Below are positions 10,673 through 19,913 of a stretch of DNA of 64,000 bases, piece after piece (the stretch's first letter is position 1; each line of letters opens with the position of its first letter). The stretch is from Arabidopsis thaliana. Its lineage: Eukaryota > Streptophyta > Magnoliopsida > Brassicales > Brassicaceae. The notes beneath the pieces are model-generated. The model worked only from the letters and a program-made list of their open reading frames with translations, was not told the DNA's origin and made no database searches. Location of the stretch: assembly GCF_000001735.4 (NCBI RefSeq), contig NC_003070.9, positions 20,073,971-20,137,970 on the forward strand, read 5' to 3'. Both the position numbers and the translations under genes were made by a program.

Positions 10673-11190
10673 TTAGATAAGCTTCACATCCTCTACATAG
10701 TTTGTAAAAGCCTGAATCCTACACCCACGAAAATTTCTAAAAAGTTGATCTTCAAGTTTTACAATGGTGATGATTTTGCTCTCGAGATTGTAGTACAAAA
10801 TGAAGAAAGGATGACGACCTCCTATAAAGATTGGGTATAACACAAGTTCGCAACTACCAGTCATTCCGGCAGGACGTACATGACTGGGTTTCACGAGCCA
10901 CGGATAAGATATTGCGTAGATATACTTTGACCCCATTTATTTTTCTTGGCATCCTCCAAAACCCACAACTCCAAAAGATTAGTGTTAATATTAAAACTAC
11001 AAGCACCTAATTTACCCTTGTAGTCGATCAACGTTAAAGTGCAAGAATCTATCTTTACTGCTATGTCATCTTGATCAATGTTGGTAAAACTAAATTTCTC
11101 AGACCTAACATCAAAGCAAACGATGGTACCTTCCCCCTTATAGATCATTGCTGGATAATACAAAACACCATCGATGCATATCGCAGTATT
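10673..11190 (-). pseudogene. 3' half of an F-box gene split by a copia element
   Basis: Minus-strand frames read [43 protein letters not shown] and LWVLEDAKKNKWG, then, after a shift of frame near 10920-10930, YIYAISYPWLVKPS to YVEDVKLI and a stop at 10673. This is the C-terminal FBA_3-type domain. It parallels the intact F-box gene at 5724-6913 ([29 protein letters not shown]). The sequence stops at the 5' LTR at 11191 and resumes at 16282. Confidence 0.85.
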
Positions 11191-11584
11191 TATCAGCACT
11201 AACAACAGAAACGACATCACTTCTGGTTTTGGATCTCTGAAGAAACTGCCATTGGGCCGTGAGCCCACCAAGAAATCTCCTTTGGGCCACGAAATGTCAA
11301 AGCCGAAGCCCATGTCGCAGCAACGGTCTTCTTCTCCAAATACAGACAAAACCAGAGCTGGCACCATGACGTCTTCGAGCTGTACGAACTCTGCTTCTCC
11401 CATAAAACTCAGCAATCGATTCTCAGCCCTTGATTCAAGCTGATGTTCATCTATCCGTTCAATCTTAGGGTTTCTTTATGTTTGTCCCTTTGTATAAATA
11501 GTAAGCTTAAGCATTGTAAAACATTTAAGCCGTAATGCAAATCAAAGCTTCAACTTTCGTTTCTATGTTTTGATTTTGCCTTCA
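11191..11584 (+). repeat. 5' LTR of the copia element
   Basis: It starts TATCAGCACTAAC and ends GATTTTGCCTTCA. A TATA-like TATAAATAG at 11492-11500 probably marks the U3/R promoter. It is repeated at 15930-16281. It begins with TA rather than the usual TG, as placed by the flanking GTATT. Confidence 0.9.
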
Positions 11585-11598
11585 TGGTATCAGAGCTC

Positions 11599-14500
11599 AT
11601 GGAAATAAGATCCATGGCGCCGTATACTGTCCCACCTCTCAATATTTCCAACTGTGTCACAGTCACACTCAATCAACAGAACTACATCCTTTGGAAGAGT
11701 CAGTTTGAGAGTTTCCTGTCAGGACAAGGGTTGCTCGGGTTTGTTACCGGCTCGATCTCTGCTCCGGCGCAGACTCGTTCTGTCACACACAACAATGTCA
11801 CTTCTGAAGAGCCGAATCCGGAGTTCTATACTTGGCATCAAACGGATCAGGTTGTTAAATCTTGGCTCCTTGGTTCTTTTGCTGAAGACATTCTCAGTGT
11901 GGTGGTGAACTGCTTCACCTCTCATCAGGTATGGCTGACTCTTGCCAATCATTTTAACAGAGTCTCTTCATCTAGATTGTTTGAGCTGCAACGAAGATTA
12001 CAAACTCTAGAAAAGAAAGATAACACAATGGAAGTTTTTCTTAAAGATCTGAAACACATTTGTGATCAGTTAGCCTCTGTTGGTAGTCCTGTTCCAGAGA
12101 AAATGAAAATCTTTTCTGCTTTGAATGGTCTTGGAAGAGAGTATGAGCCGATTAAAACAACCATTGAAAACTCTGTTGACTCCAATCCAAGTCTGTCTCT
12201 TGATGAGGTTGCTTCTAAGCTCAGGGGCTATGACGACCGTCTTCAAAGTTATGTGACTGAGCCTACTATCTCTCCTCATGTGGCTTTCAATGTTACTCAC
12301 TCAGATTCTGGTTATTACCATAACAACAACAGAGGTAAAGGACGGTCAAACTCTGGGAGTGGCAAGAGTTCTTTCTCCACCAGAGGTCGTGGTTTTCATC
12401 AACAAATCTCCCCTACTTCTGGGTCTCAAGCTGGAAACTCAGGGTTAGTGTGTCAAATCTGTGGAAAAGCTGGTCACCATGCGTTGAAGTGTTGGCATAG
12501 GTTCGATAACAGCTATCAACATGAAGACTTACCTATGGCTCTTGCTACAATGCGCATCACGGATGTCACAGACCACCATGGACATGAATGGATTCCAGAC
12601 TCAGCTGCTTCTGCTCACGTTACCAACAACCGTCATGTCCTGCAACAGTCTCAGCCTTACCACGGTTCTGACTCTATCATGGTTGCAGATGGTAACTTCT
12701 TGCCCATTACTCACACTGGTTCAGGTAGTATTGCTTCTTCTTCAGGTAAGATTCCTTTAAAAGAAGTGCTTGTTTGCCCAGATATTGTTAAATCTTTGCT
12801 ATCTGTTTCTAAACTCACAAGTGACTACCCTTGCTCTGTTGAGTTTGATGCTGATAGTGTTCGTATAAATGATAAGGCAACCAAGAAGCTGCTGGTAATG
12901 GGAAGAAATCGTGATGGTCTCTACTCGTTGGAGGAACCTAAACTCCAAGTCCTCTACTCCACGCGTCAAAACTCTGCAAGTAGTGAAGTGTGGCATAGAC
13001 GCCTTGGCCATGCAAATGCTGAAGTACTCCATCAACTTGCTAGCTCAAAGTCCATCATCATCATTAATAAAGTTGTGAAGACTGTGTGTGAAGCCTGTCA
13101 TCTAGGCAAGAGCACTAGGCTTCCTTTTATGCTATCTACTTTTAATGCTTCTAGACCTCTTGAGAGGATCCATTGTGATTTGTGGGGTCCCTCTCCAACA
13201 AGTTCTGTTCAAGGATTCAGATACTATGTAGTGTTTATTGATCATTACTCTAGATTCACTTGGTTTTATCCCTTGAAATTAAAGTCTGACTTCTTCTCAA
13301 CATTTGTCATGTTCCAAAAGTTGGTCGAAAATCAATTGGGACACAAAATCAAGATCTTTCAGTGTGATGGTGGTGGTGAGTTTATAAGCTCTCAGTTTCT
13401 GAAGCATCTTCAAGATCATGGGATTCAACAAAACATGTCATGTCCCTACACTCCTCAACAAAATGGTATGGCTGAAAGAAAACACAGACACATTGTTGAA
13501 TTGGGTCTGTCAATGATTTTTCAAAGCAAACTGCCTCTGAAGTATTGGCTAGAGTCTTTCTTCACTGCAAACTTTGTGATAAACCTCTTGCCTACTTCAT
13601 CTCTTGACAACAATGAGTCTCCATATCAAAAGTTATATGGTAAAGCTCCTGAATATTCAGCTTTACGTGTCTTTGGGTGTGCCTGTTATCCAACTCTCAG
13701 AGATTATGCCTCTACTAAGTTTGATCCAAGATCTTTAAAGTGTGTTTTTCTTGGATACAATGAGAAGTACAAGGGCTATCGTTGCTTGTATCCTCCAACG
13801 GGTCGAATTTACATTAGCAGACATGTTGTCTTTGATGAGAATACTCACCCATTTGAGTCCATTTACAGCCATCTCCATCCTCAAGACAAAACTCCTCTTC
13901 TTGAAGCTTGGTTTAAAAGTTTTCATCATGTGACTCCAACTCAGCCTGATCAATCAAGGTACCCTGTCTCTTCTATTCCTCAGCCTGAAACTACAGACTT
14001 GAGTGCAGCTCCAGCAAGTGTTGCAGCAGAAACTGCAGGTCCTAATGCTTCCGATGATACTAGTCAAGATAATGAAACTATCTCAGTGGTGAGTGGCAGT
14101 CCTGAGCGTACGACAGGCTTAGATTCTGCTTCTATTGGCGACAGCTACCATTCACCAACTGCAGACAGTTCTCATCCTTCACCTGCGAGGTCTTCCCCAG
14201 CAAGTTCTCCTCAAGGCTCACCGATTCAAATGGCTCCTGCACAACAAGTCCAAGCTCCAGTTACAAATGAACATGCTATGGTTACAAGAGGCAAAGAAGG
14301 AATCTCTAAACCAAATAAGAGATATGTTTTGCTCACCCATAAAGTTTCAATTCCTGAGCCTAAGACAGTGACTGAAGCTCTAAAACATCCTGGTTGGAAC
14401 AATGCTATGCAAGAGGAAATGGGAAATTGCAAAGAGACTGAAACATGGACTCTTGTCCCATATTCACCAAACATGAATGTGCTTGGTAGTATGTGGGTTT

Positions 14501-16182
14501 TTCGAACCAAATTACATGCTGATGGTTCCTTGGACAAGTTAAAAGCTCGGCTTGTTGCTAAGGGATTTAAACAAGAAGAGGGAATTGATTACTTGGAGAC
14601 TTATAGTCCAGTAGTAAGAACACCAACAGTAAGACTTATACTCCATGTTGCTACAGTTTTAAAGTGGGAACTTAAGCAAATGGATGTTAAGAATGCTTTT
14701 CTCCATGGAGACCTCACTGAAACTGTGTACATGAGGCAACCAGCAGGTTTTGTTGATAAAAGTAAACCTGATCATGTGTGTCTTCTCCACAAATCCTTGT
14801 ATGGTCTGAAGCAGTCTCCTAGAGCTTGGTTTGATAGATTCAGCAATTTTCTCTTGGAGTTTGGATTCATCTGCAGCTTATTTGATCCTTCATTATTTGT
14901 TTACTCAAGCAACAATGATGTGATCTTACTGCTTCTTTATGTAGATGATATGGTCATCACAGGAAATAACTCTCAGTCCTTAACTCATCTCTTAGCTGCT
15001 CTAAACAAGGAGTTCCGCATGAAAGATATGGGACAAGTTCATTATTTCCTGGGAATTCAAATTCAGACTTATGATGGTGGCTTGTTTATGTCACAACAGA
15101 AGTATGCAGAGGATCTTCTCATCACTGCTTCAATGGCGAATTGTTCCCCTATGCCTACTCCCTTGCCACTGCAGCTTGATCGAGTTTCAAACCAAGATGA
15201 AGTCTTCTCTGATCCCACTTATTTTCGCAGCCTTGCAGGTAAACTTCAATATCTTACCTTAACAAGACCTGACATACAATTTGCTGTTAACTTTGTGTGT
15301 CAGAAAATGCATCAACCATCAGTGTCTGACTTCAATCTTCTCAAGAGAATCCTGAGATACATCAAAGGCACAGTCTCAATGGGAATTCAATACAACAGCA
15401 ATTCTTCTTCGGTTGTGAGTGCCTATGAAAGTGATTATGACTTGAGTGCCTACAGTGACAGTGATTATGCGAACTGTAAGGAAACTCGTCGTTCTGTGGG
15501 TGGATACTGCACGTTCATGGGACAAAACATTATTTCCTGGTCCTCGAAGAAACAGCCTACAGTGTCTCGCAGCTCCACTGAGGCAGAGTATCGATCGTTG
15601 TCTGAAACTGCCTCTGAAATCAAATGGATGAGCTCTATTCTGCGTGAAATCGGTGTCTCTCTGCCTGATACACCTGAGTTATTTTGTGACAACCTCTCTG
15701 CTGTGTACCTCACCGCAAATCCTGCTTTTCACGCTCGTACAAAGCACTTCGATGTTGATCATCATTACATCCGCGAACGTGTTGCCTTGAAGACGCTTGT
15801 GGTCAAACACATTCCAGGTCACCTCCAGTTGGCTGATATCTTCACGAAGTCGCTGCCCTTTGAAGCTTTTACTCGCTTAAGGTTCAAACTCGGTGTAGAC
15901 TTCCCTCCCACACCAAGTTTGCGGGGGTGTATCAGCACTAACAACAGAAACGACATCACTTCTGGTTTTGGATCTCTGAAGAAACTGCCATTGGGCCGTG
16001 AGCCCACCAAGAAATCTCCTTTGGGCCACGAAATGTCAAAGCCGAAGCCCATGTCGCAGCAACGGTCTTCTTCTCCAAATACAGACAAAACCAGAGCTGG
16101 CACCATGACGTCTTCGAGCTGTACGAACTCTGCTTCTCCCATAAAACTCAGCAATCGATTCTCAGCCCTTGATTCAAGCTGA
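11599..16182 (+). CDS. Copia gag-pol polyprotein
   Basis: A single open frame of about 1,530 codons. I take the ATG at 11599 as the likely start, since an in-frame ATG at 11584 overlaps the primer-binding site. In order it shows a UBN2-type gag, a CCHC knuckle (CQICGKAGHHALKC, about residue 290), protease with DSAASAHVT (about 335), a GAG-pre-integrase HRRLGH motif (about 470), an integrase core (about 520-680), RT with YVDDMVITG (about 1120), and RNase H near the end. The last 80 or so residues are read from the 3' LTR. It looks whole. Confidence 0.92.
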   Translation: MEIRSMAPYTVPPLNISNCVTVTLNQQNYILWKSQFESFLSGQGLLGFVTGSISAPAQTRSVTHNNVTSEEPNPEFYTWHQTDQVVKSWLLGSFAEDILSVVVNCFTSHQVWLTLANHFNRVSSSRLFELQRRLQTLEKKDNTMEVFLKDLKHICDQLASVGSPVPEKMKIFSALNGLGREYEPIKTTIENSVDSNPSLSLDEVASKLRGYDDRLQSYVTEPTISPHVAFNVTHSDSGYYHNNNRGKGRSNSGSGKSSFSTRGRGFHQQISPTSGSQAGNSGLVCQICGKAGHHALKCWHRFDNSYQHEDLPMALATMRITDVTDHHGHEWIPDSAASAHVTNNRHVLQQSQPYHGSDSIMVADGNFLPITHTGSGSIASSSGKIPLKEVLVCPDIVKSLLSVSKLTSDYPCSVEFDADSVRINDKATKKLLVMGRNRDGLYSLEEPKLQVLYSTRQNSASSEVWHRRLGHANAEVLHQLASSKSIIIINKVVKTVCEACHLGKSTRLPFMLSTFNASRPLERIHCDLWGPSPTSSVQGFRYYVVFIDHYSRFTWFYPLKLKSDFFSTFVMFQKLVENQLGHKIKIFQCDGGGEFISSQFLKHLQDHGIQQNMSCPYTPQQNGMAERKHRHIVELGLSMIFQSKLPLKYWLESFFTANFVINLLPTSSLDNNESPYQKLYGKAPEYSALRVFGCACYPTLRDYASTKFDPRSLKCVFLGYNEKYKGYRCLYPPTGRIYISRHVVFDENTHPFESIYSHLHPQDKTPLLEAWFKSFHHVTPTQPDQSRYPVSSIPQPETTDLSAAPASVAAETAGPNASDDTSQDNETISVVSGSPERTTGLDSASIGDSYHSPTADSSHPSPARSSPASSPQGSPIQMAPAQQVQAPVTNEHAMVTRGKEGISKPNKRYVLLTHKVSIPEPKTVTEALKHPGWNNAMQEEMGNCKETETWTLVPYSPNMNVLGSMWVFRTKLHADGSLDKLKARLVAKGFKQEEGIDYLETYSPVVRTPTVRLILHVATVLKWELKQMDVKNAFLHGDLTETVYMRQPAGFVDKSKPDHVCLLHKSLYGLKQSPRAWFDRFSNFLLEFGFICSLFDPSLFVYSSNNDVILLLLYVDDMVITGNNSQSLTHLLAALNKEFRMKDMGQVHYFLGIQIQTYDGGLFMSQQKYAEDLLITASMANCSPMPTPLPLQLDRVSNQDEVFSDPTYFRSLAGKLQYLTLTRPDIQFAVNFVCQKMHQPSVSDFNLLKRILRYIKGTVSMGIQYNSNSSSVVSAYESDYDLSAYSDSDYANCKETRRSVGGYCTFMGQNIISWSSKKQPTVSRSSTEAEYRSLSETASEIKWMSSILREIGVSLPDTPELFCDNLSAVYLTANPAFHARTKHFDVDHHYIRERVALKTLVVKHIPGHLQLADIFTKSLPFEAFTRLRFKLGVDFPPTPSLRGCISTNNRNDITSGFGSLKKLPLGREPTKKSPLGHEMSKPKPMSQQRSSSPNTDKTRAGTMTSSSCTNSASPIKLSNRFSALDSS

Positions 16183-16281
16183 TGTTCATCTATCCGTTCA
16201 ATCTTAGGGTTTCTTTATGTTTGTCCCTTTGTATAAATAGTAAGCTTCAACTTTCGTTTCTATGTTTTGATTTTGCCTTCA
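15930..16281 (+). repeat. 3' LTR of the copia element
   Basis: It starts TATCAGCACTAAC right after GGGGGTG and ends TTTTGCCTTCA, and pairs with 11191-11584. The polyprotein frame continues into it for about 250 bases. Confidence 0.9.
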
Positions 16282-16992
16282 GTATTGTCCCAAAAAAAAT
16301 GAATTGCACAACCTTGAATCTTTCTCCAAAAGAGTTTTTTTATTTTCAGTCCCTAATGTGAGAACTTGATACTCATTGGACAAGTGCTCTGAGCCAGTAC
16401 GCAACCAGGTGATACACAACACTTTGAGCTGTTTCTCGATTGGATCATACCCAAAAGAATATCTTGCTTTATCACATAACCACTCTGACTTATTAATCCC
16501 CTTTAAACTTAGTTTCGGCAAGTTTGAAGACTCTCCTGTGATGGGATTATAAATCACCCCAACTGAATTATACTGACGACACAGTACCCGTCCGCAGACA
16601 GGACCACATATCTCATAGAACTTGGTGTTACCAGTGTTCTGATGAAGGGTGGCTACAAGAGACGAGTTCTCATCCGGATTGTGAGGCTGAGGTGAAGAGT
16701 AAAAGAACAAGATTCCTGCATATTCGATGGTGAAAAGGATCCGCGGAGCTGGGGACTTGATCGGGAACAACTGGTTGTAATTTGGACGGCGAATTATGGA
16801 CGACCAGAGCTTCGATACGCAGCGACACTTAGCTTTAGACTTCAGCGGCAATCTCGATAAGATATTACTGATGAAGAGATCAACAGGGATCAGACCAAAG
16901 TATTCTATGTCTTTTCCAGGTGTTGAAGACGGTTTATTGGATCCACATACTGTTAAGTTTACGTCGGAGACGTACTGCTTCTGTTTTGTCAT
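16282..16992 (-). pseudogene. 5' half of the F-box gene split by the copia element
   Basis: From the ATG at 16992 the frame reads MTKQKQYVSDVNLTV and then an F-box (LIPVDLFISNILSRLPLKSK...CRCVSKLW, about residues 33-70). FBA_3 features follow: [38 protein letters not shown]. Near 16330 an A/T-run frame shift replaces the expected WRKIQG with ILEKDS-type residues, and the frame then meets the LTR. About 230 residues could still be made, containing the SKP1-binding F-box but not a full substrate domain. I recall this as At1g53815. Confidence 0.82.
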
Positions 16993-17520
16993 TGCGATGG
17001 ACGAATCCCTAATTGTGTGACCAAAGTACGCGACTCTATCAGTTAAATATGGCTTACCCTATATGCTTCAACCTTACCCCATAAGATAGACTTTTTTAAG
17101 GCCCAATACCTTGAGTTTTAAGGTTAGTAAACATTTTTTTATCAAAGCTGATTTTGACACTAATATGATTTGGAGAAATTGACTAAACCAAGTCAAAACC
17201 CCAAAAGCGTGTTCTACTAACTTGTGTCCCAACTTTTTAAAAAATCTTGAACCAGTCTTGCTTCTAATCGACATTGTGTCGTGTGCGAGTGACAAATTCT
17301 TCAAAACTAATGGACCTCCAATCAGAACTCAACATCAAAAACCTCTCTTTATCTCAACTCATTCCTTTAAATAAAGCATCGATTTTCCCGGTTTTGATCA
17401 GTTCTTCTACTCTTCACAATCTTTGTCTTGATGTGAGAATCTTTTTCGTTTTCCTTTCTTCCCACGCAAAAAGTCTTGATCCAAATTCATTAATTAGGGT
17501 TTTCACTATTTTTCAGCGAC
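16993..17520. promoter_or_regulatory. Divergent upstream region of the F-box half and the RING gene
   Basis: About 530 bp between divergent start codons. The right part (17300-17520) is TC-rich, like a plant 5' leader, and ends directly at the RING gene ATG. TTTAAATAAAG near 17367 is the only TATA-like candidate. Confidence 0.3.
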
Positions 17521-18453
17521 ATGGACGAAGAATCTGTTTCTAATGGTTCTCTTTTCAGCAAATTCGAAGGAGAAGAGACGATGGGAAAAGTTCTTCTATT
17601 CTCAATCGTATCGATTTTCACAGGGATTCTATTCCTCCTCTTGCTTCATCTCTACGCAAGACTCTTTTGGTGGCGTGTGGAACAACATTTCAACCTAAAC
17701 CTAATCCAATCCGACGATCCTGGCTCCACAGTCATCGGACGTAATCCTCGACGACGTCGTTTTGTCTTCGCTCAAAGTCAAGAAGATCCTCTTCACAACG
17801 CTGGACTTGATTCTAAAATTCTCCAATCTATCCATGTTGTTGTTTTCAAGTGTACGGACTTCAAAGACGGGTTAGAATGCGCCGTTTGTCTCTCTGATCT
17901 CGTTGATGGCGACAAAGCTAGGGTTTTGCCAAGGTGTAATCATGGGTTTCATGTGGATTGTATCGATATGTGGTTTCAGTCTCATTCCACTTGTCCTCTC
18001 TGTAGAAACACCGTTGGTTCCGTGGAAGATACGACACATGGAGGAAGTGAGGGTTTACCTCAAAATCAAAACTTTGAATCAGGGCACTCGACTAATCAGC
18101 ATAATCCATCTCAAGATCAGAGCTTTGTTCATGAGTTTTCGACAGAACCTCTGAGTTTTCCGACAAATGTACTGGTTTGGGGAGATCAGAATCAAGTTAG
18201 AAGTGCAGGCCTCGTTGTTACTGAAGAATCTCCTTCTGGAAATTTTGCAGCTTCGTATAACGATCATCAACAAGAATCTAGTAGTACCAGATCACAAGAA
18301 GTGACGGCGGTTGTGGTGGACATTCCGGATAATTCAAGTGAGAATTTATCCGAGAGAATCGACGAAGAAGAACCTAAGTCACCGATGTTCACAAGGTTAA
18401 GATTGCTTAAGAATGTTTTGAGTAGAGAGAAGACCAACAACAACAATGTTTGA
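17521..18453 (+). CDS. ATL60: RING-H2 E3 ubiquitin ligase, ATL family
   Basis: Single-exon gene of 310 residues, as usual for ATL proteins. One membrane span covers about residues 23-46 (LLFSIVSIFTGILFLLLL). A GLD-type motif (AGLDSKILQSI) lies near 94. The RING-H2 finger spans about 119-162 (ECAVCLSDLVDGDKARVLP, then CNHGFHVDCIDMW, CPLCR) with C-C-C-H-H-C-C-C spacing. The Ser/Gln-rich tail is probably disordered. ATL proteins are membrane-anchored E3 ligases transferring ubiquitin from E2 enzymes. The leader is pyrimidine-rich with no intron. The symbol is from memory (At1g53820); family is certain, the member number less so. Confidence 0.93.
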   Translation: MDEESVSNGSLFSKFEGEETMGKVLLFSIVSIFTGILFLLLLHLYARLFWWRVEQHFNLNLIQSDDPGSTVIGRNPRRRRFVFAQSQEDPLHNAGLDSKILQSIHVVVFKCTDFKDGLECAVCLSDLVDGDKARVLPRCNHGFHVDCIDMWFQSHSTCPLCRNTVGSVEDTTHGGSEGLPQNQNFESGHSTNQHNPSQDQSFVHEFSTEPLSFPTNVLVWGDQNQVRSAGLVVTEESPSGNFAASYNDHQQESSSTRSQEVTAVVVDIPDNSSENLSERIDEEEPKSPMFTRLRLLKNVLSREKTNNNNV

Positions 18454-18726
18454 ATAAATAGGTAATCTTGAACCCATTCAAGAATTATCTCGAGAAATTT
18501 TGAATTGGTTATATATCTTTGTATATGAGAAGTGTGACATAAACATCCCATGTATAGTTTGATTTGATTCAAATCTACATTAGTTGTTTTCTTATAAGAG
18601 AGATGATGATTACGATGGTTAATATAGTTTGAAATCCAATTCTTGCAATGGCAAATTAAATAACACTATATGTCTATATGAAAAGTAATGGTTTATTTTA
18701 AGGAACAGATCAAGCAAGTCTCGACT

Positions 18727-19010
18727 TTATGAAGTTCTAAGCATAGGTGTCACATTCTCTACATAATCTATAAAGACATGAACTACAGAATGCTGAGATG
18801 CTTCAAATCCTCGTATTTCAACTCTACGAATAGTGTTCCTCTCGGGATTATAATAGAAAACGTAAAAAGGGTTGAAAAGAAAGTTCGAGGACAATACGAT
18901 TTCACCTGTTCCATTAATCAGGCCAACAAAACGTAGATCAGGGTCATCAGGCTCCCATCACCCATTGGGGAATTTGTAAAAACGCTTCGACCATATATGT
19001 TAGTCTCTCT
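18727..19010 (-). pseudogene. F-box-associated domain relic
   Basis: Minus-strand translation reads WSKRFYKFPNG, a stop, WEPDDPDLRFVGLINGTGEIV, then FYVFYYNPERNTIRRVEIRGF and VHVFIDYVENVTPMLRTS with a stop at 18727. This matches the last ~85 residues of the FBA_3 domain in the two F-box loci to the left ([22 protein letters not shown]). No F-box is found upstream. It is the third member of a local F-box cluster, reduced to its 3' end. Confidence 0.72.
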
Positions 19011-19427
19011 TACCAAAATATTACATATATTGTATAGAAGTATGTATTCCGGTCCAAAGCACAAACAAACAAAAAAAACTTTGGATTCTAAAACTGATTT
19101 TAGAGGACTACATTAACAAAAAAATATTTAAGAAAAAGCACAATTTTGTTTCTCAGCATTGGACCGGCCCTGGTAAATACGTATATATATGGATTTAGTA
19201 TTTACATTAGCAGAAAAAATTCATATATCACGTGACCGTATCACATGAGCTCATTGCCCAAGAACGAATAATTGGCGACGAGAGAGTAGTCAAAAAGAAG
19301 AGCACATGATTTCACATAGACAATTCGTAAGATCATATAATAAAATATTAGTGAGTATGTAAAATGTATAAGCTCAAGAGCAAATTGTATACAATTACAA
19401 TAAAGTATTAAGTTAAGTATATGCTTG
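19011..19427. other. AT-rich upstream region of the small peptide gene
   Basis: It contains polyadenine stretches and CACGTG-like and CATGTG-like words near 19230 but no reading frame on the plus strand. It probably includes the promoter of the peptide gene at 19520. Confidence 0.35.
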
Positions 19428-19435
19428 TATAAATA
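19428..19435 (+). promoter_or_regulatory. TATA box of the small peptide gene
   Basis: TATAAATA lies 85 bp upstream of the ATG at 19520, the normal distance for a plant TATA box plus a short leader. No other gene is positioned to use it. Confidence 0.6.
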
Positions 19436-19519
19436 TCTCTTGAAATCGATACCATAATAAAACCCTAAAGACTTATCTTCACAACAACATCGAAACAAGC
19501 TAACTAGCTCAGAGCCGCC

Positions 19520-19729
19520 ATGAAAGAAGCTTTGAAACTTATCGCTATTGTGCTATTGACTCTTGTTATTTTAACTTTATCGGGTCGACCCGCTCCCGAA
19601 TCTGCGACACTAGTCGGGTCATCTTCTCGAGTATTTCGGAATCGCTCCAAAATGAATCCATTCGATCAAATAGACCCTAGTCTCCGGAAGATTCCACGTA
19701 GCGGCGCAAATCCTACTCAGAACAAGTAG
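19520..19729 (+). CDS. Small secreted peptide precursor, CLE/IDA-like
   Basis: A 69-residue, single-exon frame. Context GCCGCCATGA is good for plant initiation, with a TATA box 85 bp upstream. Residues 6-21 (KLIAIVLLTLVILTLS) form a signal-peptide hydrophobic core with likely cleavage soon after. A short basic variable region follows (SSSRVFRNRSK). The tail DPSLRKIPRSGANPTQNK resembles two peptide-hormone families. CLE peptides are RxxPxGxNPxxN, and here one extra residue sits between P and G. The IDA/IDL core is IPPSGPSPRHN, which aligns ungapped to IPRSGANPTQN. Both families are cleaved from C-termini and perceived by leucine-rich-repeat receptor kinases. That it is a secreted signal is an inference from this architecture; I do not know a named gene here. 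Confidence 0.68.
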   Translation: MKEALKLIAIVLLTLVILTLSGRPAPESATLVGSSSRVFRNRSKMNPFDQIDPSLRKIPRSGANPTQNK

Positions 19730-19863
19730 CAACTCGTTATAACAGGTTTTACATATTGTACAAGTTTGTCTACACTATACATATATGCTAGATAGATTTT
19801 TAGATGGAAGTAATCAAGAAGAGATTCAGAGATCTCTAAAAATCTTTAAGTTTTTTTTTTATG

Positions 19864-19865
<2 letters not shown>

Positions 19866-19911
<46 letters not shown>
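19866..19911. repeat. (TA)n microsatellite
   Basis: About 23 uninterrupted TA units downstream of the small peptide gene. Likely length-variable between accessions. Confidence 0.95.

Positions 19912-19913
<2 letters not shown>

Larger units (their letters stand above)
11191..16281 (+). mobile_element. Ty1/copia LTR retrotransposon, whole-looking
   Basis: The 5' LTR is 11191-11584 and the 3' LTR 15930-16281. A tRNA-iMet primer-binding site (TGGTATCAGAGC) follows the 5' LTR at 11585, and a purine tract (GCGGGGG) precedes the 3' LTR. The flanks share GTATT on both sides (11186-11190 and 16282-16286), a probable 5-bp target-site duplication. The order gag, protease, integrase, RT, RNase H is that of copia. 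One long open frame spans it. The LTRs differ in length (394 and 352 bp), but I see no substitutions by eye, so insertion is recent. It lies inside, and opposite in orientation to, an F-box gene. Confidence 0.95.
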
